NCBI RefSeq assembly: GCF_025698545.1
Contig: NC_068576.1
Location: 48,539,890-48,603,889 of the forward strand
Direction: 5' to 3'
DNA: 64,000 nucleotides
Origin: Gossypium raimondii
Lineage: Eukaryota > Streptophyta > Magnoliopsida > Malvales > Malvaceae
The position numbers were made by a program, and so were the translations under genes. The notes beneath the pieces are model-generated. The model saw only the letters and a list, made by a program, of their open reading frames with translations, made no database searches and was not told the DNA's origin. Of this stretch, positions 1-9,357 are shown in pieces. Every line of letters starts with the position of its first letter. The stretch's first letter is position 1.

Positions 1-1
1 C

Positions 2-103
2 CAACATTTTAAACAGCTATTAGAGGAATCAAAACCAGCAAAAGGCCAGAAGCAGTGGCAGTGTAATTATACTGCAGGAGATGTGATCGGCTCCAATGTA
101 TGA
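2..103 (+). CDS. C-terminal tail of an upstream gene (partial, tentative)
   Basis: The window opens in a reading frame that stays open for 33 codons and ends in TGA at 101-103. The peptide is hydrophilic and rich in K and Q and ends in DVIGSNV. Sequence after the stop becomes AT-rich with no coding character, as expected of a 3' UTR. I do not recognise the protein. A 33-codon open frame can occur by chance, so this call rests mainly on its position at the window edge. Confidence 0.25.
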   Translation, partial: QHFKQLLEESKPAKGQKQWQCNYTAGDVIGSNV

Positions 104-1314
104 TATCTATATTTTACATTCCCATGTATGTTACCCTCTAACTTACAGAATTTTGCTCGATTGTATAACTGAATGTTGTATATACTTGTTGGATTGCATG
201 AATCCTGCTACACATGATTTAGAACAGAAATGCAGATACATGAAGAAAAGCTAGTTTGAATTCTTTCTGATAAATTTTGTTGTTTAATTTGTCATGGCTG
301 TCTCAGTATTTGCAGATAATATGCATGTCATGGCTGTTTAATAAACAAATCATTAATATCTTGTCAGATAGATCTTGAATCTTGATGTCATATGGTCGAT
401 AAATGAAGCATGCTTAGTGTATCATGTCTTTCTCAGGAACTCAATGTTTCATATGCATGTGAAGCATTTTTTTCAATGAACTGCAGACTGCAATTCATTT
501 CAGTAATAAAGCAAGCTTTCATGCCAGTTTTTTGTCATTAAATCTTTTTCTAACATGGCTTGTTTTGAGGACACTATAATACAATTCCTACTTTCTGTTG
601 ACTATGTTACTTGGATTTGGCTATAATGTCGGATATGGATGCATCTGACATGGGTATGTTTAATTTTTTTTCTAAGTTTTTTCATGTATTTGGAGAGTAA
701 TACTTTCATACCGAGCAGTGATCTAAGGCTCTTCATTCTTCATACTAACTAAAATCCGGCTTACGTTCAGAGAGAGATCAGGCAAAGCTTTTTGCCTTTT
801 TGAACCAGAAAACCTAGGACATGAAGTCTTTAACAGAGAGTAGCTCCAACGCAGCATGGAATGGAACATAGCAAATTTAGGCCAATCCTAGTGTTCCAGG
901 ATCCTAAAACACAATGTAATTCAATATAGATTTCCGTTGGCTATTCATTTCAAGTTATGCAACAGTAATTGCCTTTCAAATAGGATAAAATGAGAATAAT
1001 AACAGGAAGAATCGATGGGCATGCTTTTTCTATGCAAGTAATGCATTTTGTATGTATTACACAACAGAGCTAGCAGGCCTATCTGTTCGACGGCTGTTAT
1101 AAATGAAACGACCCATTTGCCTAAATTTTATCGTTGTCCAAATTCCTATCATCAGACAAACAGCAATTGGATTGGTCGAAGTGTCATGATTCAGAATATT
1201 ATGATTATTAACAGCTAAGGGATATGTTTACAGGAGAACCGAATCTGAAATTCAAATAATGGCCACAACCGTGATAACATAGCGCAACAGACTTACAGTT
1301 TGAAACCTTTTTGG
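104..1314. other. intergenic / 3' flanking sequence
   Basis: AT-rich sequence with no open frame of note. It probably holds the 3' UTR of the gene entering from the left and that of the minus-strand PPR gene on the right. No repeat family recognised. Confidence 0.5.
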
Positions 1315-2751
1315 TCAGAATTCAAGCAGGCTTGATATTTGAAGAGAGTAGTCATATGCTTTCATACTGATGGTCAAATATTTGAGGGCTTCATATATCT
1401 CGGTCTTTAAAGGATGATCATCATCCCCAGAGATGAACTCACTGATTTCACTAGCTACCTCAATTGAACTACACCCAGGAGCCCTTCTCAGCTGCTTTAT
1501 CTGATCCCTAACTTCCACTTTCTTATCCCACATCCCTTTGGCAGCATAGATATTCGACATTGCAACACTGTCCCCAACATATCCAGGCTCCAGCTCCTGC
1601 AATTGGAGCTTAACTTTTTCACCAAGCTCAATTTCTCCATTGATATTACAAGCTCCTAACAATGTCCTCCATGTCACTGCATTAGCTTGACCAGGCATCT
1701 CAATGATGAAATTGTAAGCTTCTTTTAGCAGCCCAGCTCGGCAAAAAAGATCAACCATGCAACCAAAATGAACCTCTCTAGGCTTCAAACCGTAATAATT
1801 AACCATACGTCGGTAATATTTCTTTCCTTCTTCAATCATTCCTCCATGGCTACAAGCCATCAAAACCCCAATAAAAGTAACGTCGTTAGGAAGAATCGTT
1901 GAACTTCCACGATTACCCTCTTCCTTATTCTTGCTATTCTTCCATTTTATTTCTTCCATTTCACCAAAAAGCCCAAGAGCTTCATTTGCTTGTCCATGCA
2001 ATGCATGTCCCACTATCATGGAAGTCCAGGTTGTCACGTCCTTTTCTCCTAAGCTATCAAACAAATTCCTTGCCGTTTGTATCTCACCACATTTCGCATA
2101 CATGTTAATGAGAGCGTTATTAAGGCCCGCGTCTGCCATGAGCTCTGGTTTTCGCCGAACGAATGCGTGAATCCACTCTCCCATCTCTAGTGCACCAAGG
2201 TGAGCACAGGCAGAGAGAGCAACCGTCAGTGTCACTTGGTCAGGTTCCACATCAAGCATTTGCATCTTCTGGAACAACTCTACAGCTTTTTGGGGCTTCT
2301 GGTTGACAACATAAGCCGAAATCAAGGCTGTCCAGGAAATCGTATTCTTGCTGAGAATTTCATCAAACACGTGATGCGCATAAAGAAGATTCCCTAATGC
2401 GGAGTAGAAGTTTAAAAGTGAGGTTTGGAGGTGAATGACAGAGTGAAACCCAAATTTTATTAGGTTGGCATGTAATTGTTGGCCTTCAAGAGAGAAAGGG
2501 CTTTTGGTGCAAGCTTGTATGACAAATAAGAAAGAGAAGCTGTCAATAGACGAAGGATTGTGTCGTAATAATTGTCTAAAGAAGAGGATGGCTTTGGCGT
2601 TGCAATTGGAGGTGAGGTATGTTTTAAGGGTTTGGTTTGCTTTGGGTGGTTTAAGGTTTGAGTGAAGATGGGATGTGGATTGATGGGCACTTGCAGAAAA
2701 CTTGTACAGTTTCGTTCGGATTAAATGAACCCTCTTAAAGATTTTCATCAT
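1315..2751 (-). CDS. PLS-class pentatricopeptide repeat protein with E domain
   Basis: Single-exon gene, 478 aa from the ATG at 2751; the frame is open slightly further upstream but only from a TTG. Sequence-specific RNA-binding PPR proteins of the PLS class work in mitochondria or plastids, mostly in C-to-U RNA editing. Typical repeat signatures are visible: NTISWTALISAYV, PDQVTLTVALSACAHLGALEMGEWIH, NALINMYAKCGEI, VTTWTSMIVGHALHG, and an E motif with WRTLLGAC and APGCSSIEV. There is no DYW deaminase domain, so editing activity would need a partner. The N terminus is basic and S/T-rich, fitting an organelle transit peptide. One repeat holds a K/N/E/G/S-rich insertion between EMEEI and LPNDVTFIGV, which is unusual. 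It resembles Arabidopsis At1g74400 (from memory). It is divergent from the next PPR gene. Confidence 0.93.
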   Translation of the reverse strand: MMKIFKRVHLIRTKLYKFSASAHQSTSHLHSNLKPPKANQTLKTYLTSNCNAKAILFFRQLLRHNPSSIDSFSFLFVIQACTKSPFSLEGQQLHANLIKFGFHSVIHLQTSLLNFYSALGNLLYAHHVFDEILSKNTISWTALISAYVVNQKPQKAVELFQKMQMLDVEPDQVTLTVALSACAHLGALEMGEWIHAFVRRKPELMADAGLNNALINMYAKCGEIQTARNLFDSLGEKDVTTWTSMIVGHALHGQANEALGLFGEMEEIKWKNSKNKEEGNRGSSTILPNDVTFIGVLMACSHGGMIEEGKKYYRRMVNYYGLKPREVHFGCMVDLFCRAGLLKEAYNFIIEMPGQANAVTWRTLLGACNINGEIELGEKVKLQLQELEPGYVGDSVAMSNIYAAKGMWDKKVEVRDQIKQLRRAPGCSSIEVASEISEFISGDDDHPLKTEIYEALKYLTISMKAYDYSLQISSLLEF

Positions 2752-2918
2752 CAAAGTGAAATACAACTGAACCCGTGTTCAGTTGATAATTTTCATAAAG
2801 AATCTAAGGAGCACTGGAGTTCATTTTGGGCCCCTTGCGTTTTGATGGCTAATATTTATTTGTAATATCCATACCAGCCCCACTTTCATTTGTGTCTTGT
2901 TTAACTTTTGTCTTTCAA
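2752..2918. promoter_or_regulatory. short bidirectional promoter between two PPR genes
   Basis: Only 167 bp separate the start codons of two divergently transcribed PPR genes, so the region must hold both 5' UTRs and promoters. It contains TGGGCCCC at 2827-2834, which matches the plant site II core (TGGGCC), common in promoters of genes for organelle and ribosome functions. No convincing TATA box for either direction. The regulatory role is inferred from position. Confidence 0.6.
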
Positions 2919-4583
2919 ATGTTAGTTAAAGAAGCCATTCTCGCCAATCCACCGAACTCCAGAGCTCTACAGCAACACCTCATTTCCCTTCTTCAAAACC
3001 CTAAGATCATAAAACAAAAACTTACCCAAGTCCACACCCAGATCATCATCAACGGTTTTTCCCAGAAAAATTACATCCTAGTTCACCTTCTTTCATTCTA
3101 TGCTACTTCTAGTAATCTCCTACAGGCGTTTAAACTATTTCGATCTATCGAAAAACCAAGTACTACAGTCTGGAACCAGGTCATCAGAGGATGTTCAAGA
3201 ACTGAAATCCCTGAAAGATCACTTGAATTGTACAAGCAGATGGTTGCATTGGGGGCAATTCCTGATGGGTTTACTTATTCGTATGTTTTGAGTGCTTGCA
3301 CGAGGTCGGGGATGTTGAGAGAAGGGGAACTGATTCATGGGAGAGTTTTGGTTGATGGGTATTCCTCCAATGTGTTTGTGAGAACAAATTTGATTAATTT
3401 ATATGGAATGGTTAGGGTCGGCGATGGCATCGTACGTGCGCGTAAACTGTTTGATGAAATGGCGGAGAGAAATGCGGTGAGTTGGAATTCGCTGTTAGCT
3501 GGGTATATTAGGTGTGGGGACGTTGATACGGCGAGGAGAGTTTTTGATGAGATGCCGGATAAGAATGTGGTGTCGTGGACAACAATGATTGCCGGGTTTG
3601 CTAGGAATGGGAAGTGTAAGCAAGCTTTGTCTTTTTTTAAACAGATGAGGAGAGCACGTGTGGAACTGGATCAGGTAGCGTTGGTGGCGGCATTATCAGC
3701 TTGTGCTGAATTGGGTGATTTGGAATTGGGGAAATGGATTCACTCCTACATAAAAGAGACGTCTCAATTTCGAAACCAACAATTGTTGGTGTCTTTGAAC
3801 AATGCACTTATTCACATGTATGCTAGTTGTGGTTTGATTGAGGAAGCTTATGAAGTACTTCGATGCATGCCAGAAAGAAGTACGGTTTCTTGGACAAGCA
3901 TGATCACGGGGTTAGCAAAACACGGTTTTGCGCAAGAAGCTATTACTGTGTTTGAATGTATGCTAAGCTTGGGTGAGAGAGAAGTCAAGCCTGATGAAAT
4001 AACCTACATAGGAGTTCTCTTTGCTTGTAGTCATGCCGGATTTGTCAAGAAGGGTCAGCATTATTTTACTCAAATGACTACACATTGGAGAATTAAGCCC
4101 AGGATTGAGCACTATTGCTGTATGATTGATCTGTTCAGCCGTGCTGGTTTCTTTGATGAAGCATTGAATCTTATTGAAACCATGCCTTTAACACCTAATG
4201 ATGCAGTATGGGGTGCCCTACTTGGCGGTTGTAGGATTCACAAGAATGTTGAACTTGCCTCTCAAGTGGCTCAAAAATTTGATGTCGAGCTTGATCCCAA
4301 CAATGCTGCTGGGTATCTTGTGTTGTTGTCAAATGTGTATGCTACGGCCAAGAGGTGGCAGGATGTTGCTAATGTGAGACAGAAAATGATCGAATCGGGT
4401 GTGAAAAAGCCTGCAGGTCGGAGTCGGGTTCAAATTGATGGAGTTATTCATGATTTCCAGGCAGGTGACTACACCAGTAGACACACATCTTCAATCTATG
4501 ATATCCTTTGGCAAGTTACTAGACAGGCAAAGCAACAAGGGTACGAGTTAGACATATTCGAAGCAATGCCAGTTGTCGAGTAA
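2919..4583 (+). CDS. PLS-class pentatricopeptide repeat protein with E/E+ domain
   Basis: Single-exon gene, 554 aa from the ATG at 2919; the frame extends upstream only to a GTG. PLS-class PPR proteins bind organellar RNA and specify editing sites. Visible repeats include TTVWNQVIRGCSR, PDGFTYSYVLSACTRSG, NAVSWNSLLAGYIRCGDVD, NVVSWTTMIAGFARNGK, LDQVALVAALSACAELGDLE, NALIHMYASCG and STVSWTSMITGLAKHG. The C-terminal E region has AVWGALLGGCRIHKN, YLVLLSNVYATAKRW and GVKKPAGRSRVQIDG, followed by an E+-like segment. No DYW domain is present. It is divergent from the PPR gene at 1315-2751, and the two are not near-identical, so this is not a recent tandem duplicate. Exact orthologue not identified. 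Confidence 0.93.
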   Translation: MLVKEAILANPPNSRALQQHLISLLQNPKIIKQKLTQVHTQIIINGFSQKNYILVHLLSFYATSSNLLQAFKLFRSIEKPSTTVWNQVIRGCSRTEIPERSLELYKQMVALGAIPDGFTYSYVLSACTRSGMLREGELIHGRVLVDGYSSNVFVRTNLINLYGMVRVGDGIVRARKLFDEMAERNAVSWNSLLAGYIRCGDVDTARRVFDEMPDKNVVSWTTMIAGFARNGKCKQALSFFKQMRRARVELDQVALVAALSACAELGDLELGKWIHSYIKETSQFRNQQLLVSLNNALIHMYASCGLIEEAYEVLRCMPERSTVSWTSMITGLAKHGFAQEAITVFECMLSLGEREVKPDEITYIGVLFACSHAGFVKKGQHYFTQMTTHWRIKPRIEHYCCMIDLFSRAGFFDEALNLIETMPLTPNDAVWGALLGGCRIHKNVELASQVAQKFDVELDPNNAAGYLVLLSNVYATAKRWQDVANVRQKMIESGVKKPAGRSRVQIDGVIHDFQAGDYTSRHTSSIYDILWQVTRQAKQQGYELDIFEAMPVVE

Positions 4584-6146
4584 TACATAGAGCAGGGATT
4601 TGCAGTCATTCCTTCCGTAATTACCCATTTCAGAGGCTTAAAACATGGTAAATCCTTTCAACCCTAACTCATCATTTACCAAGTCCAGATGGTTAAACCT
4701 TCTCAAGTAAAGAAATCCCCTGTCCCACTTCACACGTGCATTTTCATATCTTCCTAACCCGAAATGGATGGCTGGGGAGAGGAAAGGTACCAACCGCGGT
4801 GTCAGCAAGGTGAGGCCTATAGCTCAACGGGTTGGATATCGTTTAAAATTACAAGTGGCTGTTGTCTAACAGTTTTTCGAGCGCTAGACGAATCTTGGAA
4901 AACACAAGCCACCGCGGATTTTTTTTTATTACGTGTGATTCGCTATTATTTTAATAAATTTAAAAAACGAATTAAAATTTATTTAAACAACTATTTATGG
5001 TCCATAAATGCAAAATATGGATTCATTGATACAAGGAAAATCATTTTTTATTTAAAAGACTTGGTATCACATGTCGATGGAATAGGAGGATGCATTTTTA
5101 TTTGTCCTTTCTTGATACCTCCAATAGAATATTTCATTATCGCGTGGAAATATTGCCTTATTTTATTTTTAAATATTTATATATATATATATATAACTTT
5201 TATTTTTTTGAAAATTAATAATTTTTATGCCCTCAAGATTTCAACGAAATCACTCGAGATTTTTCAAATAGCAATTTCCATTTTCTTAAAATAAATTCTA
5301 TGTATAAAGAATTTCAAATGCCACATAAATTATTCCAAAAATCAAAATGTGGTATACGCATATGTCATCCATATCCTCACCTTCTCTCATTTTTTCTAGA
5401 AGTTGATTTTATTCTGATAATTTCAAAGATCACTCGGCACCTTGAGAAATCTGAAACATACCATGTTTAATTTTGGCTAAAACCAATGACTGAAACGCGA
5501 AAACCCAAAAGGTTCAGGACCCGGGATACAATCTCCCTTCTTTTCCGTCTTTTTTCTCTCTCGCGTCATGAGTTCTCTAGATTACGGGAGATCAATTTTC
5601 AGTTAAAACCCAGAAAATGGATCCAATTAATTTAGTCGATTTTGATTAGGGTGATTTGGATCCATTTTGTTGGTTACTGATTTTTAAATTTTCAAACTGG
5701 CTCGATCGAAAATTTTACTTAATTTACTTTTTTAAAATTTTTTAAAATATATTTATATTTTATAATATATAATAAATATATATTATTGAAGCTTAATAAC
5801 TTAAGTAGGTTCATTTATATTGATTCTGGAGCTCTAATTTGGGTTGGTTTTGTATATTATAGTTAATTAAGTGAGTTTAATTTTATAAAAGACCAAAAAT
5901 CAAATGCTCTCCCTACTCTAGGCCCTTCTTTTTCTTTTTAATTAATTCTTTTTATCCTTTTTTTCTTACAATTATTATTAAATTATACTTTGATCACTTA
6001 ACTTCAAAATGTTACAAAATGATTACTAAATTATTCAAAAAATTTATTTAAATGATTGAATTGTTAGATCTTTAACCAACAACCAAGAGTGTTAAATCAT
6101 AATTTATCAAATATATATATACATATTAGCTACGTAATTTTCACAT
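4584..6146. other. AT-rich intergenic spacer
   Basis: 3' UTR of the PPR gene followed by AT-rich sequence with an (AT)n run near 5177-5196. The long open frame at 4764-5294 is a product of low stop density and has no family signature. No RNA gene recognised. Confidence 0.55.
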
Positions 6147-6437
6147 AGATTCGGAGCCTAAGAGAATTATCGATTCATTGGCGTTATTGACTCAAAGATT
6201 CGGAAGGAAAGCCGATAATATGAAGGTATTTTTATTGCTTATAAAAGCTTTTAGCCTTTTTTCTATTTTTATGAAAACCTTAGCCATCTTTTATCAACCT
6301 TATGTATACATATCATCCATACACATATAGTCGCTGTCAATTTATAATCAGTGTGTGAAGCATTAAAACCCTAAAATATCAAGAAAATATCAGACTGCCA
6401 GATTTATCCAGTTGAGCCGGGGATCGAAAGTCCGACT

Positions 6438-6615
6438 TGTAACACCCCCAACCCGTATCCGTCGCCGGAACCGGGTTACGGAGCATTACCGAACATATCG
6501 GATGACTTATCACTAATTCACAAATAAATAACATACATAGCATACTTTAATCAATACATTACCTAGATATTAGATACATGCCACAATATCAAAAGAAAGG
6601 CACATCACTAAAATT
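6438..6615 (-). repeat. inverted LTR terminus of the composite gypsy element
   Basis: The first 65 bp, read as reverse complement, match the 3' terminus of the LTR that ends at 8200 (shared core GGGTTACG...CATTACCG...ACATATC). The start of the solo LTR at 9683 belongs to the same family and orientation. The inner boundary is approximate. Confidence 0.65.
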
Positions 6616-6619
6616 TATT

Positions 6620-6991
6620 TGAGGCCGGGATGAAATAGTTGAAAGAATCGGACCGGTTGCCTATCGATTGGCTTTACCTCCGGAATTACAAAAGATTCAC
6701 GATGTTTTTCATGTTTCGATGCTTCGGAGATATAGATCGGATCCTTCTCATGTTATTCCCACTGAAGATGTTGAAATTTGATCTGATTTGACTTATGAAG
6801 AAGAGTCGGTTCAGATATTAGCTCGAGAAGTGAAAGAATTAAGAAATAAACGAGTTCCTTTAGTCAAAGTTTTATGGAGAAGTCATAGTATGGAAGAAAC
6901 GACTTGGGAACCGGAAGAGACGATGAGAGCACAATATTCTCATCTCTTCTTAGGTAAATTTCGAGGACGAAATTTATTAAGGGGGGAGAAA
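6620..6991 (+). pseudogene. 3' end of gypsy pol (integrase C-terminal / chromodomain region)
   Basis: Translation gives the typical pol tail of plant chromoviruses: RIGPVAYRLALPPELQKIHD, VFHVSMLRRYRSDPSHV, then a chromodomain-like segment with VKVLWRSHSMEETTWEPE and a tail FRGRNLLRGEKCNDPKI. A stop codon interrupts the frame near 6781. gag, protease, reverse transcriptase and RNase H are missing. A polypurine tract (GGGGGGAGAA) follows at 6981-6990. Confidence 0.8.
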
Positions 6992-7462
6992 TGTAATGAC
7001 CCAAAAATTCACGGGCATCGGAAAAGTATAATATCTGGCCTCCGTCTTAGTAAATTGAGTTCGAAAATAATTATTAGAAATATATTTTTTTTATTTACTA
7101 AACTAGTTGAGTGTTTAATTAGGTTTTAGATAGGTGAATTTAGCTTAATTAAGAGTAATTAGTAAAAAGAATTAAATTACAATAGAAGTGAAAGTTTAAT
7201 TATAGATTAAAATAAAATAAGAGGGACTAAATAGGTAAATAAGCCAATGGCTTAAGATTAGTGACATAAGCATAAAAAATCTAAAATTTTATGTGTTAAA
7301 AATATATTGTTAAATTAGTATTATTAAATTATTATTATTATTATATTTTAAATAAAAAAGTTGACAAATGTATGGTGCATATGAAGACATGTGGAAAAAT
7401 GAAATACATATATTAGTAATTATTACATATTTACTTATCATTTAAGTAAATAATATTATATA

Positions 7463-7503
<41 letters not shown>

Positions 7504-8200
7504 AATGCATAAAAGGAATAAAATAAAAGAATAAAAGAAACAAAAGAAGAAATAGAAACAGAATTGCTAAAAAGAAACAGAGAAAGAGACGAAAACAGGG
7601 GAAGAAAAGGGGAAAGGAAAAAAAGGGGTCAGAGTCTCGGTTCAGCATCCAGGACAATCCTGACTCCGACATAGAGATTTTGGTGATGTCTTCTTCCTTA
7701 ATTGAAAGTGGCATGTACATAAGAATTATAATAGTTATTTTGGTATGTTATATAGTTTTGTTGTAAAGTAAGATATTATGTGTTTTGATGATTATGTTAG
7801 TCAAATGGTAGAAGTCTTTTATGGCATTGGTATTAAATTGAAATAGCTTGATTAGTTTTGTGTTAATTAGAAATGATAATAGGACTTTTATTAATTAAGT
7901 TATTATGTCAATATGTCAAGTAAGATTTAAGTATAAATGCTTTGGTTGAAATACTGGAATTGGGTTGGTTATGTTTGAAATTTTTGCAGGGGGTTATATG
8001 TAAAAATAAACAGAAATGCTGCCGAAATTTTTATAAAAAAAAAAAGAATGAATGTAATCAATTATTAAAATTTATATGAATTTATGATTTATTTTAATAT
8101 GTTGGTTATTTATTTAAAAATTATTTGTAAATTGTTTGATATGTCCGGTAATGCCTCGTAACCCTGTTCCGGTGACGGTTTAGGGTTAAGAGGTGTTACA
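6992..8200 (+). repeat. 3' LTR of the composite gypsy element
   Basis: Starts TGTAATGACCC directly after the polypurine tract and ends GGTGTTACA at the target duplication, 1209 bp. No coding function; short open frames inside are incidental. Contains an (ATT)n microsatellite at 7465-7500. Confidence 0.7.
7465..7500. repeat. (ATT)n microsatellite
   Basis: About 12 perfect ATT units inside the gypsy LTR. Confidence 0.9.
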
Positions 8201-9020
8201 CGACTAGTTTGATTTTTTTTTCTAATTCCAACATATTGCAAGTTTTGGCACTTGATATGGAGTTTTGTTTGATGAACTTAAATACAGATGGCAACTCTTG
8301 CCAATTATTTTGAGATTGGAGTGCAGTCACACATGCAAGTCTTTAATGAATATATAAACTATTTTCACCTTGGATGAGAGGGAATTTTTTGTTTCACTGA
8401 AATAAACATCTTGCTATATGATCCTTCAGGAGCTTGGATGATGTTCGCATGAACCTCGAAGTTGTCAAGCATTGTGCAACCGTTTTGTTCTTGGTATGGT
8501 ACTAGTTTTTGAGTGGCAAATGTTGTAACACTTGTGTTTTTTTCAACGATGTGCCTTTGGTATCACAAAATTTAAGCACCATATTTCACTTGCCTCAACT
8601 TGGGAAATGTTTAATCAGACATTTTTTTACTAAAGCCTTATATTTATCTTCAGGAATCAAGTCTCCCAAATATAATCACGGGGAACCACAGGGTTCCCCG
8701 ATATCACCGAGTAGTGATGTCAGCAAGTCATCTCCCGAGCAGCCTAGTCCAAACATGCATACCCTTTCTTCAAGTCCAACTTCAGAAAATGTTCCAAATC
8801 TCTCTAGCAGGTGTAGGAAATAGTGAACACCATCCTAGAATTTCTCTTCTGACTCATCACACCGGAGGGGAAAATACTGATTTGTCTAATCCGGTCCAAC
8901 CGGATCCTTTTAACATGGGTCTACTTAGAAATGAAATAAAACTGATGCCCTTTAATCAGATGTCACCATGAAAGTAAAAACTGAGCAAGAGTCTCAGGAC
9001 ATAGATATTGCTAAAGGTAG

Positions 9021-9244
9021 TGTCAGATTACAGTTTCCTAAATAAGGAATATTGTGTGTGTATTAGCTAGGATTCTGTAAATATTTCAATGATTGTTATC
9101 CCTAACTTTAAGGCTATTTTTAGGGTCAACATTCCTAGAATTAGTCTGTTTCCTAGTATAGAGTTTCCTAAGTTAGGCTCAACTATGAATATATATATCA
9201 GTGTAATTTCTTGTGAATAATTAGAAAAAAGCCTGATTTTAACA
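9021..9244 (+). repeat. 5' LTR of the copia element
   Basis: 224 bp, TG...CA termini, followed at once by the tRNA-Met primer-binding site. Confidence 0.9.
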
Positions 9245-9256
9245 TGGTATCAGAGC
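9245..9256 (+). other. primer-binding site (initiator tRNA-Met)
   Basis: TGGTATCAGAGC directly after the LTR, complementary to the 3' end of plant initiator methionine tRNA, the usual primer for copia elements. Confidence 0.88.
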
Positions 9257-9357
9257 TCTTTTTTCCCTTAATCTCTGGGATTTTTTTATTCTTTGTCTGG
9301 CAACTTCTTCTCATTCCCGATCAACCCTCAAGCATGTAGAATTTGTTCAAAAGAAAC

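Larger units (their letters stand above)
6438..8200 (+). mobile_element. composite Ty3/gypsy remnant with inverted LTR-type ends, TSD CGACT
   Basis: The insert starts TGTAACACC, ends GGTGTTACA and is flanked by the direct repeat CGACT (6433-6437 and 8201-8205). The uninterrupted NEN intron at 53.7 kb shows the empty target. Left part (6438 to about 6615): an LTR end in minus orientation. Middle: the last part of a gypsy pol frame in plus orientation, ending near 6964. Then a purine-rich tract at 6979-6990 and a 1.2-kb LTR (6992-8200) in plus orientation. The two outer ends are imperfect inverted repeats over about 65 bp, not direct repeats as in a normal LTR element. It looks like a rearranged or recombinant copy of a Tekay/Del-like chromovirus. 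Confidence 0.75.

Noticed and set aside
4809..4900. tRNA-like wording (GCCTATAGCTCAACGGG)
   Set aside because: The first part resembles a tRNA D-arm, but no matching acceptor stem, anticodon stem or T-loop follows.
4764..5294. 176-codon open frame downstream of the second PPR gene
   Set aside because: The translation is dominated by I, K, F and Y from AT-rich DNA and shows no family motif; it looks like chance.
8509..8971. Open frames of 85-104 codons
   Set aside because: They are exon 5 of the dead NEN copy read across its frameshift, not separate genes.
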